From positions 26,496,001 through 26,560,000 of the forward strand of contig CP142460.1 of assembly GCA_038049695.1 (NCBI GenBank): a DNA stretch of 64,000 bases, in the 5' to 3' direction. This DNA is from Cinnamomum chago (taxonomy: Eukaryota; Streptophyta; Magnoliopsida; Laurales; Lauraceae). Both the position numbers and the translations under genes were made by a program. The notes beneath the pieces were generated by a model. The model saw only the letters and a list, made by a program, of their open reading frames with translations, ran no database searches and was not told where the DNA came from. Shown piece by piece: positions 20,452 through 31,397 of the stretch. Position 1 is the first letter of the stretch. Every line of letters begins with the position of its first letter.

Positions 20452-23400
20452 TCAGCCAAAAATGCTCTCCAGCCAAGCTTTCAGCTCCTCAAGCAAACTC
20501 TTGGCTTCATCCGTCAGAGTCTCCAAGGCACACTTCTTCAAGAATCTGCCATGAGTAGCTGGAGAAGGCTCTATCCCTTCTGCTACACCAGGAAGATTAT
20601 CCCAAGCAGTTTGCCATCGTTCATTCTCTCTAGCCTTCCTATTGAGAATCTGATCGGCCTCTGCAACTTGGTGAATCAAAGCACTCTCCCTGTCACGAGC
20701 CTCTGTTATGGCGGACCACGTACTTGCGACTTGGGCTTTTAAGTGTTCGAGATGCTTCCTTGCCTCCTCAACCTCTCCATCAAGGATGCTAAGGTCATGC
20801 TGCAGCCTGATGATGTCTAACTCCGCTCGGTTCCTCTCCCGAACCAGCTGCTTCCTGCCCTGTGCAGTCTCTTTCAATTCCGATTGAGCCTTCTCAGCAG
20901 GGTTCAGGAACATCTCTTAGAAGAACTGGTCATCAGGATAGCTGATGGTCTCAAACCACCTGTCGCCTAATGCAATGATCGTATCAACGATCGCCCGGGC
21001 GTCCGTAACATCCAGACCAATATCTTCCTCAGCATCTTTGAGAATCTCCTTCACATGCGGAATCTTGCTACGTGCAACATCCAAGTGTCCAGAAAGGAGG
21101 GTCTCAATCCAAGAACTCAAAACCCGCATCACCACCTTCTTCGCATACTGAAGAGATGGGCCAGATGAAGACTCACCCTTCTCTGTCGATTGGTTGCCCA
21201 AGTCATGTCCCATCGGAAGAGTAACAATAGAACACTTTCCAATCGGGGCCGCTGGAGAAGGAATCTCAACATGAGGTCTTGCCTCTGCCGCGTCAGAATT
21301 GGCTGGAGGAGTCCCAATTACTGGGTCAACTTCTGGCATCCCTGGCTCTGGCTCTGAAGGAAGCGATGGACTCTCTTCTGTCACTTCAAAATCTGCCAAA
21401 CACAAAAAGGTATGAATATGATCCTGTTAAAAATCACTATCAGGGTTATTACTATGAAAGTACCTTCTTCGACGATTGGCGGAATGCTTTCCTTCTCGAT
21501 GAACTCATCGGAAGTATCGTCAACACTGGCGTCCATCGATGGTTCAAAGTCGTCGGAATCCTGTGGTAAATCAGCTGATACAAAAAAAATGTGTGTTAGC
21601 AAATCAAGTCACAGACAAAAAAGAAAAGAAAGCGGAAAAAGTAATACCAGTTGAAGATTCTGCATTCATTTCAGAGTCCCTTGGTTTGTCTTCTGGCGTC
21701 TCCACAGGGTCAGGCGTCCTCTCATCGGTTGCAACATCAGGGATCGCCATGTCTTCCTCTTCTGCTAAAAAAGAAAAAAGAAAAAAGCAGAGGCAGAAGC
21801 AAATCAAAATATGGAAAAATACCATGAAAGGAACAGAGAGAAGTGGAAACATACCTCCACCAACGGTATCTTCTTCTCGGCTCCTTTTTTCCGGAGGCTC
21901 CTCAGCAACCTCGGGCACCTCCTCATTGATAGTAAGAGGAACTTCTTTATCAGAAGAGTCTTTATTGTGATGTTGACTCCTCTTCCTCTTACTTCGGCGA
22001 GTTCGCTTCTTAGAAGAACCTGCCCCACCATCAGAGTCTGGTCTCTCGCTTGACTCCTCACTGGATGGCCTGCTCTTGTCAGTAGACTCCATGGAAGCTC
22101 GCCTTTGTGCTGCTTTCATCCAAGCATCAAGTTCGGCTTCCTCCTGTTCTAGCTGCTCTATAGCTTCATCAGGTATTTCCCGAGCAGCCTCAGAGCCAAT
22201 GACGCCCTGGTCACCAAGAAAGCCTATCTTGTGCTTCTCTCCGAAAAGGAAGGCCCAAACTTCCTCCCGCCGGACGCCATCTGATTTTCCAAGGCCCTTT
22301 CCAGATGACAGCTTCACATATAGCTCAGTCTTGGAAAGACCCCGGTATGCCATGAAGCTCTCCACGAACCACTTCGTGAAACCGACAGTCCGGGAAGTCG
22401 GCAGTACAGGATAGGAAATCATGGAAGTAGTGTCCTCAGCGCTATAGAAAGCCCATGCGTTTCTCCCATCCTGCAAACTTCCAAAGCGCTTCACCATGCT
22501 TGAAGGCGCTCCAACAACGCCTTGAGAAAAGCCCAGCTGCAGCGCAAAGCGGGAAGGCACATACGGTTGGATGTCGACAAAAAGATGTCTGCGGTATACC
22601 ATCGTGCCGACTCGTATGCTAAAAAGCCACTCCTTCTCTGCATTCGTCAAAGAGTAGTGCCTTCCAGATCCTGCCCTGGTAGAGTCGCGGGAGGCACCAA
22701 AATCAAAAGCCTTCTTCCGCAACTCCGGAGAAAGCTTCACTGAAGACTGCCCCATCTCGACGTCCCTGAATCGTCGGATCCTCATGCGGGCAAACAAAAG
22801 AGATTCGACTATGGCTTTTCCCTTAGCCAATCGAATCATCAAGGGGTCGTCGTCCTGCGCAGCACCCAGCCGATGGAAGCCGGGACAGTGGTATACAAAC
22901 CACGAATAGAAAATATGGGCGGAAAATACCCTGTTCATGGGTTGCCCAAGTCGGACCAAGAAAGCAGCTGCCTGCAGTTCAGTGCACAAATAGGAGTATA
23001 AAGCTGGCACCAAAGCTAGCTGCTCTCCAAACGCCATCTGACAAGCCAGAAAAATACAATGCGGCCGGATGTGCGTCCCATCTCCTCCAGCAAAAATGGC
23101 CTCACCAAGCCAATATGTGAGGTAAACAGCAAGATCTCTCCGCAGTGCGATATCAGAACAAATACTACTGGTACCTGCGAAGAAACCCTTCAGCTCCTCT
23201 TGCATGACCGCAGTCTTCTTGTCCTCCCTGGACATACTGGTAGAAGGCCCATTGCTGTCAAGGAAACTGAGACAAGAAGAGCCGAAACTCTTCCAGCTGC
23301 TAGACCTTACTTTCGAGCCCTCCTTCTCCTTCAAAAAATCGTAGAAGACGACGAGCTGAAAGTATAAAAGCCTGAATTCCTCTGACCTCTCCTCAAGGAC

Positions 23401-24899
23401 GCTGTCAATCGGCATGAACTCCTCATAGAGTTTCCCGAGGATGGGCAACCCGGTAATGGCACTCAGCTCCTTCAAAGAAAAACCAATCTCACCATTCGTC
23501 ACTATGAAGGTATTGGTTTGAGGGAGGAATGACTCAAGCATGGCCATGAAGGCCTTGTCGGAAAAGATCACTGTCTCCCTGAATGCACGGACCGCATCAA
23601 AGATCCTGGCTTCCTTCAAAATGGCACCTCCAACAAACAAGATATGGTCAGTCCAAGACTTCCACTCGGAGTCAACACTGAAGCGGCCGCGGAGTCGAAA
23701 AGGCTTCACCCAGTTGCTGCCATCACCACTGAAGATAGCAAGGCCCATCGGTCTCAAATCAACCGATGGATAATCTGCGCCCTGGTAGTTGCTAGCCGGC
23801 ATCAAGATGTCCATGTCAGCAGGCGACTTCTCCATATGTCCAGGAGAACTGCCAATGAAAACCCCAGTCTTGACCACGTTGGTCCTTTTCACCCATCTTG
23901 GAGGATCTTCCCTCTTCGGGCACGTGGGAGAGAGACTCATGATCGAGATAGTACGATCAAAAGTCGATCGGGTGGCAACAGTTTTCTTCACACCATCAAC
24001 CGTGTAGGAAAACTGGAAGCATCTCCTCTGATACGTCATATCGGCTGGGGCTGCATCACCAAAGAAGAAGGTAGGCTTGGGCAACACCCTCTGATCCTCC
24101 ATCACCCAGGGACGGCTGCTTACCATGATTTTATAGAAATCCTCTCCTTTGCGAGCAATCAGTGCCTGCCGTGCCTCCTCTCTATTGAGGGAGTCACACT
24201 CCTCGAGGTGCTGCTCGACGTATTGCACCTTCTCCCAGGCCTGCTGGACGGCCGGATTAGAAGATCGCGCAGATCGACGAGGTACGCTTGTGATAGGTTC
24301 TTTACCCTTGTCTGTTCTGGAATGACCACCTGCAAAAGGTCAAAAAAAAAGGGGGAAAGAATTATCATCAAAATGATGAAATTTTGCTAAAAAAAATCTG
24401 GCGAAATTTCGGCATGACCCCGGGGCAATTCCAAAGAAAAAGAAGTACCCCGACAGAAATAGAAAGCTTGGAGATAGGCTCAACATCACTGTGAGCTCCA
24501 AAACTCCAAACTTCTGAAACCTTGAAAAACTCCGCAAAATCAGGAAGGGCTCAACATTGCTGCGAGCTCCAAGTTCCTAACTTTGCAAAGGTTTTCAGGT
24601 ATGTCACCACACCATGCTATCAATTGTTACAAAAACAAAAGCATGTATGAACATCTTGATATGCAACAAAAAAAAAGGATGCATTGTCATGATGAGAAAA
24701 AAAGAGAAGAAAGAAAACTTTCTCAAAAAAAAAAAAAGGGAGAAAGATCAGAAAAAAAAAGAAAAAAGAAAGAAAAAAAGAAAAGCACGAAAAAAAAAAC
24801 AAAAAAAAACAAAAAGAAAAGAAACACTTTCTTTTTCCCCATCCTATTTCTACATGGATTTCTTGTAAAAGAAAAAAAAGGTAACTTACTTGAAGCCAT
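20452..24899 (-). CDS. opposite-strand spliced PMD-like gene, best-preserved copy (B)
   Basis: Inferred exons, right to left: 24899-24890 (ATG), 24329-21855, 21761-21648, 21574-21464, 21392-20452. Introns start GTAAGT, GTATGT, GTATTA and GTACTT, and all end in AG. The joined length is 3651 nt, exactly 1217 codons, and every junction keeps frame. The only break is a TAA near 20914 (FF*EMFLN, where copy A has Arg). Domains: a Ser/Arg-rich N-terminus, a conserved block around WVKRTNVVKTGVF, a PMD-like core at about residues 275-470 (FSLKELSAITGLPILGKLYE, TYWLGEAIFAGGDG, GEQLALVPAL), a basic stretch KKRTRRSKRKRSQ that could be a nuclear signal, acidic middle exons, and a C-terminal coiled coil. 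PMD proteins are known from plant genes and mobile elements. The reaction, if any, is unknown. Confidence 0.85.
24600..24840. other. A-rich part of intron 1, copy B
   Basis: Low-complexity A/AAG runs on the plus strand, equal to a pyrimidine-rich tract in the antisense transcript. Lys-rich reading frames here and at 14204-14600 and 34250-34730 come from base composition, not from genes. The intron here is 560 bp, against 986 in A and 966 in C. Confidence 0.7.
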
Positions 24900-25020
24900 G
24901 GATGGAGAAGAAGAAGAACTTGAAGACTCTTGAAGAAGGAGAACTCTTGCACTTGGAGCAACTCTTGAAGACTTTTTGGAAAAAAGAAAGCAACAAAAGC
25001 AAGAGATCCCACCTCACTTG

Positions 25021-25029
25021 CTTTTATAG
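25021..25029 (-). promoter_or_regulatory. TATA box for the opposite-strand gene, copy B
   Basis: Minus-strand CTATAAAAG, 122 bp before the ATG at 24899. It is identical in copies A and C although the flanks differ. Confidence 0.7.
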
Positions 25030-25621
25030 AAGAGAGCAAACCAAAAGAGGAAAGAAGAGAAAAGTAAGGAGGTAAGTGCTAAAAATTAGCAACCTTCCCA
25101 AAAGAAAAGGAAACTTGGGATATTCTCTCCCAAAACAAAGATTCTTTGAGAAATTCTCTCCCAAAGAAAGATATTTTGAGAGAATCTCTCCCAAAATCAA
25201 GAAAACTTGAGAAAATCTCTCAAAGTAAAGATATTTTTAGATATTCTCCACCCAAAGGAGATATCTTTAGATATTCTTTACGAAAATGACACCATATGAG
25301 ATCTAAGTCATCCTTCAAAGCTTAAGGTCCCATGGGTTAGCCCATATGAGCCAGGTTTGACCACCTAGGCACTAAAAGTGGCTTTTAGTCAAAATTTCTC
25401 TTACCAAGAGCATACAAAAATGGTTCCATGCCTCCTTTGAGTTGATTGGACCATACCATACAAAAATCCAAGCTTCATGAGTTTCCAAAAATCCAAACCA
25501 TCCCACCTCATGAACCAAATTAAGCCAAAATCTTGAAATTGACATTCCACAAAAGCCCAAACCACTCCAATGGACCCAAAATTGTCCCAAAGAGTGAACC
25601 AAAAAACCAAACCATGGTCCC

Positions 25622-25800
25622 CTAACTCACCACATACAGCTTGTTAGGTCACAAGACCAAAACCAAAAATCAAAACCCGACCCCCTAACTTGCCACATAC
25701 AGCCTGTTAGGTCACAAGGTCAAAACCAAAACCAAAAACCTGACCCCCTAACCTGCCACATACAGCTTGTTAGGTCACAAGGTCAAAATCAAAACCAAAA
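25622..25800. repeat. 63 bp tandem repeat, three copies (copy B)
   Basis: Units start at 25622, 25685 and 25748 with the CCACATACAGC core. The period is the same as in copy A. Confidence 0.85.
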
Positions 25801-26023
25801 CCAAATCCAAATCCAAATGTCATTCTCAAAATCTTGCCTTAAGATGGTACGTGATCCCTCTCACTACCATAAAATTCCCTGGAAGCTCAAAAGGCTACTC
25901 CATAAAAAAAATTAAAAAAAATGCTCAAAGACTCTTGGTCAAGTCAGAAGCTCTTCTTCAAGATTCTCTTCGAGGCACATCGACTGCAAAAGCCATATCG
26001 TCGCTGTACCTCGAGGGGGCATT

Positions 26024-28609
26024 TGTTGACACAAAAAATGTCACTTTGCCTCTTCACACCAAAAGCTACACGGAGCCGCATCCTACCAAAAATAGGCAGG
26101 CGCTACTTCAAGCATCAGATCTTGTCAGAATCAAACAAAAACTGCAAGGTCATTCAAAACAACCAAAAGAGAGGTACACATGAAGTTTCGGGCCATTCCG
26201 ACATCATTCGGCCTAACTTCACTTCTCCAACATCTGAGCAGCAGCTCCCGGCGGCGACAGTGTCGAAGACTTCAAATCTTCGATCGGAGCCTATGGATGG
26301 TTACAAAATACCTCCAAAAGGCTCCATGTCAAGTTTCAAGTCAAACCGACACCGTTTGACCCTCTGTCAACCCTCAAGCAGCAAAATCGAGCCCTTAGGT
26401 AGCGAGAACTACCGAGGTCGTCACTCATCAAACAGAGCACATGGGCGACTTCTACATACCTCCAAAGGGCTGCACAACAAATTTCAGGTCATTCCGATGA
26501 CGTTTGACCCAGTTTCGATGCTCGGGAACAAAATTAAGCCTACCGGCGGCGGAGCACCTCGGGACCATGGCACCCAATTCGGAGCTTGTGGATCATCTCA
26601 AAATGACTCCAGTAGGCTCCCCGTCGAATTTCAGGTCAATCGGACATCGTTTGACCGAAAGTCAAAGCTCGGCATTTCCCTCACGGCGGAACAAAGCCTA
26701 GCGTTTGCGGGACCCCAAACGGCTTCAAAACTCAAACAAAAGCCCATGGTTGGTCTTATTTAATGCTCAAGAAGCTTCACCTCAAATTTCAGGTCATTCC
26801 GACATCGTTTGATCCTGTTTCAGCTTCTGGCGGAAAATCAGCAGTTCTACGTTCGGCTTTTCCCGGAAAATCGGAAACTTTGCAAACCAATTTGCAAGGA
26901 TTCTCATCAGGTTTTTCAGAGGGAAATCAAGCCAAATAATGTGGAGAAATGTCAGAGAAAATAAGCAAAAAAAACGAAAGCAAAAAACGACGAGAAATAG
27001 CCAAAAACGGGCCCTGGGGAGGTTTTTTCCCCCCATGGTCGCAGACCCCTGCGACCATGGGCCCGGCGACCCTGGGAGGTCCGGGGCGCCGATTTCGCCC
27101 CGGGACCCCCCGTTTCGTCCGTTTTCGCGAGACGAGTTGTTCTGTCCCTGTGATTTTTCCAGATTCAGGCTTTTGAGGCTCCAAATTCACTGATATTCAT
27201 CAAGATCACAGAACTCCTTTCCAAAACTTCAAAAACTTCATTGATCGCCAGCCGAACGACAAAAAAAACTGCACTTTCTGCCCGCCCGATCGCGAAATCA
27301 ACTGGACAGATGTTGTCGGCCCGCTGGTATCAACCAATGTCTGAAACTACATGATCATCTACTGTTGATTTACATAAGGATCCATCGATGATCATCGCAA
27401 AGGGAATTCCAAAAGACGCAACATGGCCCGCGACTCTTCAGCTACCAAGGCGGCCACTTAATGCTATCAATTGGCCCGTTTATGGCAAGTTAATGCGGTC
27501 ATTAACTCATTATTTTGGACGGCCCAATCAGAAGCCTCCGTTTAGGAGTTACAAGTCCAAGCAATCATGGCATTCAAGCCATGAAACTCCTAACATAATG
27601 GAGATTAAAGGCAACTAAATGCCCATGACTCTCCTTTGGCCAATGAAATCCAAGGGTCAGGAGTTACAAAACAAAAGGCAATTAAACCTGTAACTTCTCC
27701 CATAACTTGGCTTTATTGCCACAATTGCCATAAATGACCATAAACCACTCCTAAAGGCCACCAAAAGCCTATAAATAGAAGTCCCCTCCAAGCATTTTGG
27801 GGATCGGGGATAAAAAAAAAATCATCAGCAATTCCTGCTCTAGAGATCCAGAAGCTCAGAGAGAGAGAAACCCCTGTCGGAATTCCGCAGCAGCCTCCAC
27901 TACAAGGTGACAAAAGTCCCTTGGGGGCCACTCCCCCCAAGGTCCTTCACCTTCTACTTCAACAAAAGTGGCTTAGACATGGCTCTTCAGCCCGTCTACT
28001 CGGCTTTTTATTGAACATAAGACCTTCTCTCGGTCTTTGTTCTCTAAAAATCTGAGGATATAGCCAAGCCAAGCGAATCCAAAGCATCCGACGTTCTCAT
28101 TTGCATGGATGATGGCGGAGTCCATACATGACTCGCGACCGTCAATCTAAACGGGTCCCTCCCACAATCTCCTGAAAAGTTAGATTCTTCCTTTCTCGCT
28201 TTTCATTGTATTTTGTATTTTTTTTAGAGAGACAAAAAACCACAACTCTTGTCTTTCATTATTGATGAGAATTGTAAATCGGCTATAAACGCCACAAATC
28301 GGCTATAAACGCCAAAAATCGGCTATAAATGCCAAAAAAATCGCCTTTTACGACAAAATAAAAAACTGTCTCTTTTCTTAAATATATGTGCAATGGAAAC
28401 TTGAAAAGAAGTTGATTTCCTTTTTACTTGCGAAGATTGATCTCCGGATCATCACTTGCAATTCCAAGTAAAATAGAAAATCTGGCACACCCACAAACAC
28501 ACAAAAGCGTTGATGCGCGCTCCGCCTTCCGAGGGCGAAAGGGTCGGACCGACCGGACTCCCACGTTCGCCGACGCCCGGTAGCGCCGGGGCCGGAGCGC
28601 GTTCCATCA
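26024..28609 (+). repeat. 3' LTR of copy B (2586 bp)
   Basis: Starts TGTTGACAC after the GAGGGGGCATT tract and ends GCGTTCCATCA. It is the most complete LTR of the family here: U3 keeps the segment lost from LTR A, the GC hairpin at 27032-27061, the TATA box at 27769-27778 and the mini-hairpins at 28279-28356. It is followed directly by copy C sequence. Confidence 0.92.
27769..27778 (+). promoter_or_regulatory. LTR TATA box, copy B
   Basis: CTATAAATAG in the same surroundings as in LTR A. It is the presumed start region of genomic RNA. Confidence 0.72.
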
Positions 28610-29855
28610 CCTGGCTGATCAGAGTCCCTTCTCTAGCACGAGCTTCCACAATGGCGGCCCATTTGGCAGCAGCTTGTTCCTTCAATAGCTCAAGACGTTG
28701 CCTGGTCTCAACGACCTCCCTATCAAGACGGCGCAGGTCTTATGTTAGCTCAATGATAGCCAACTCGGTGACGTTCCTCTCCCGAACGAATTGCTTCCGA
28801 GTCCACGAGATCTCGTTCAGTTCAGACTTGGCCTCGCCAGAAGGCTTGAAAAACATTTCATTGAAAAAGTCACCACTTGGGAAGTTCTTGGCCTCATTCC
28901 ACTTGTTGCCTAGAGCTATGACTCATCAACAAAAGCCTTTGCACTTGCAATGTCCAGACTGACCTCTTCGTTATTAGTAAGGATGTCCTGTACATGCTTG
29001 ATCATGCCAAAGCCGGCTTCTAAATGGCTAGAAGAAAGAGTTTCGACCCATGAGCTCAAAACGCTCTTCAACACTTTCTTCGCATACTCAAGAGATGGCA
29101 CGGATGAAAGCTCGCCCCTCTCCATTGGTTGACTGCCCGTGTCATGCCCTGTTGGAGGAGTGATCATCAAACTCTTTCTGATCGGAGACACTAGCGAAGG
29201 AATCTCCTCAGAAGATTTCACCCTTGCCGCATTGAAACTGGAAGAAGAAGTCCCTACTTCTGGTTCAGCTGCAGGCATCCCCTGCTCTGGCCCTGAGAAG
29301 GATGGATGAACTTCTCCTGTTACTTCACAACCTGCAGGCGTCCCCTGCTCTGGCCCTGAAAAGGATGGAGGAACTTCTCCTGTTACTTCACAACCAGCCA
29401 GCAACACAAAACAAAAAAGGTATGAATATGATCCTTTTGAAAAAATCATTATCATCAGGGTTATTGTTACAAATACCTTTTTCAACGACCGGCGGAATAC
29501 TTTCTGCCTCCATGAGTTCATCTGAAGCATCGTCAAAGGTCGCGTCCATGGATGGCTCAAAATCGTCAGAATCCTGTGGCAAGTCAGCAGACAAGAAAAC
29601 AAGCAACATGTTAGCAAATGACAGCACAGACAAAAAGAAAGAAAGAAAATACAAAAAAGTCATACCAGGTGAAGATTCTGGAATCACTCCAGAGTCCCTC
29701 GGTTCTTCTTCAGATGCCGTAATCGGATCCGTCACTGCTTCATCAGCCGGAACCTCAGGCATCACCAAATCATCATCTCCCACTGAAAAGGGAGAGAAAG
29801 ATAAAAAAAAAAAAAGAAATCTCAGCGGAAAAAAATAGAAAGAGAAAGAGGAAGA

Positions 29856-31397
29856 TGAAAGTCCAGAATCGAACCCTAGACGGGGGGTGAATAGGGTACA
29901 CTCAATTCCAATGCCCAATTCTTCTTTAAACCAATATAGATTATGTTTTGCTAGTTCATTAACTTGATTATTGATGAATGGTCTAAAACCAAGTAAAGAA
30001 CCAATGAATACAATCAAAGTTGACATTGACAAGAAAAGAATAAATTTAAGTGCATTATCCACACAATCACCATAACAAGGAAGTTTATAGTGGTTCGCCC
30101 AATCATGCCTATATCCACTCCTGGTATTTCTACCAGTGTTCCACTATCAATATTAAGGTTTAGGCTAACCTCCAACCTTACAACCACAAATGCTTTTTAC
30201 TTAAGGCTAAGCATTAACCTATACAACCTCATATGCTTTTCAATAGGCTAAGCATAAACCTTTACAATAAGATTTTTAATCTCAAATGCAATGCCTAAAC
30301 TAGCATACAATGAGATGCAAGTGAATACAACTAAATGCCTCTTAACATAGGCTGATATGAAAGTTGTAATCAAGCTAAGGCATATGTATGATAAATGCAA
30401 AGGTCAAGAAATGATACGTATGCCTTAATACTACTTCTATCTCTTTTGAAATTCAATGCTCATAAATGAAGTAAATGAGAGATAGAGTAACTACACATGT
30501 GTTTTGAAATAATGAACAAAATTGTTTTTAGAAAGTTAAAGATGAAACTAGCAAGTTTGAAAGAAACATTAAATGTCTAAGCATGTGAGATTACTAATCA
30601 AATGATAAAGTTAAAATGATAAACATATTTTAAAATCAAAACATGTTCAAACACTCAACATTTGAACACTTTGAATACTTTAATCATGCCATTTGAAGAT
30701 ATCAAAGATTTGAAAGTAAGTATGTAAGTATGAATTAAAAAAGATAAGAGGAGCAAACCCAATGAAGATTCAAAGGTTTGTCATGACGACTTGCCCTCCT
30801 AACTTCCCTCTAGCTTAGCATGAATGTCCTATCTTCCTTGGCCCTCCAAAGTCTCAAAAGTGTTGGCACAAAAACCAAGGAAGAATCCTTTTGTATAAGA
30901 AAATGCGTCTCCAATGGATCTATTGTCGGTCGACCGACAAATGGAGTTCGGTCGACTGTCATAATGCAACGGCTATATTTTTTGAAAATTTCGGACCGTT
31001 GTGAAGGTGTCGGTTCACAGAGTATTAGTTTGGTTGACCGACAGTTGACCGACAAGCTGACCGACAATCCCTGATACACATATTTTACATTTTGGAACCG
31101 GAACCGGCAGTTGACCGACAATAGTTCGGCTGACCGAACCTTCCCAATTTTTAAAAGCTTGGAAAACAAATTTTAAGTGGGAAGTTTGATCTTGGAGAAC
31201 TAAGCTAGACTAAAGACTAACATGTTTGATAAAAAGAGTTTTCTTTCAATATAAAATAGCAAATCAAAACATGTATGAGTAAAAACTTTAGATGCTAAAA
31301 AAAAAATGTAAGAAGATTCCAATAAAGAAGTATGAGAGATCAAGCTTATGAAAATGAATGTATCCAATCTAATTGCAAACTAATGAAAACCCTAACA
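29856..31397. mobile_element. solo LTR (1542 bp) with 5-bp target duplication GAAGA
   Basis: Starts TGAAAGTCCAGAA and ends CCCTAACA; GAAGA occurs on both sides (29851-29855 and 31398-31402). The GAACCCTAGACGGGGGGTGA opening is of a type common in plant LTR elements. It has no gag or pol. Near 30930-31140 it holds several GGTCGACCGAC / TTGACCGACA repeats. A 119-codon minus-strand frame inside it resembles nothing I recognise. Removing it restores a continuous intron 2 of the copy C opposite-strand gene. Confidence 0.85.

Larger units (their letters stand above)
18160..28609 (+). mobile_element. Tat-clade retrotransposon, copy B (3' part)
   Basis: Begins inside the integrase gene at the point where copy A inserted and runs through spacer arrays, the opposite-strand gene, the 63 bp repeats and a complete 3' LTR. 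Its upstream half must lie to the left of the window, beyond copy A. The base after its LTR (28610, CCTGG as likely target duplication) lies in exon 5 of the opposite-strand gene of copy C. Confidence 0.88.

Noticed and set aside
28488-28685. 77-codon minus-strand frame across the LTR B / copy C border
   Set aside because: The second half is LTR sequence. It is a chimera made by the insertion of copy B, not a gene.
30810-31169. 119-codon minus-strand frame in the solo LTR
   Set aside because: It lies over GGTCGACCGAC repeats inside an LTR; no domain is recognised.
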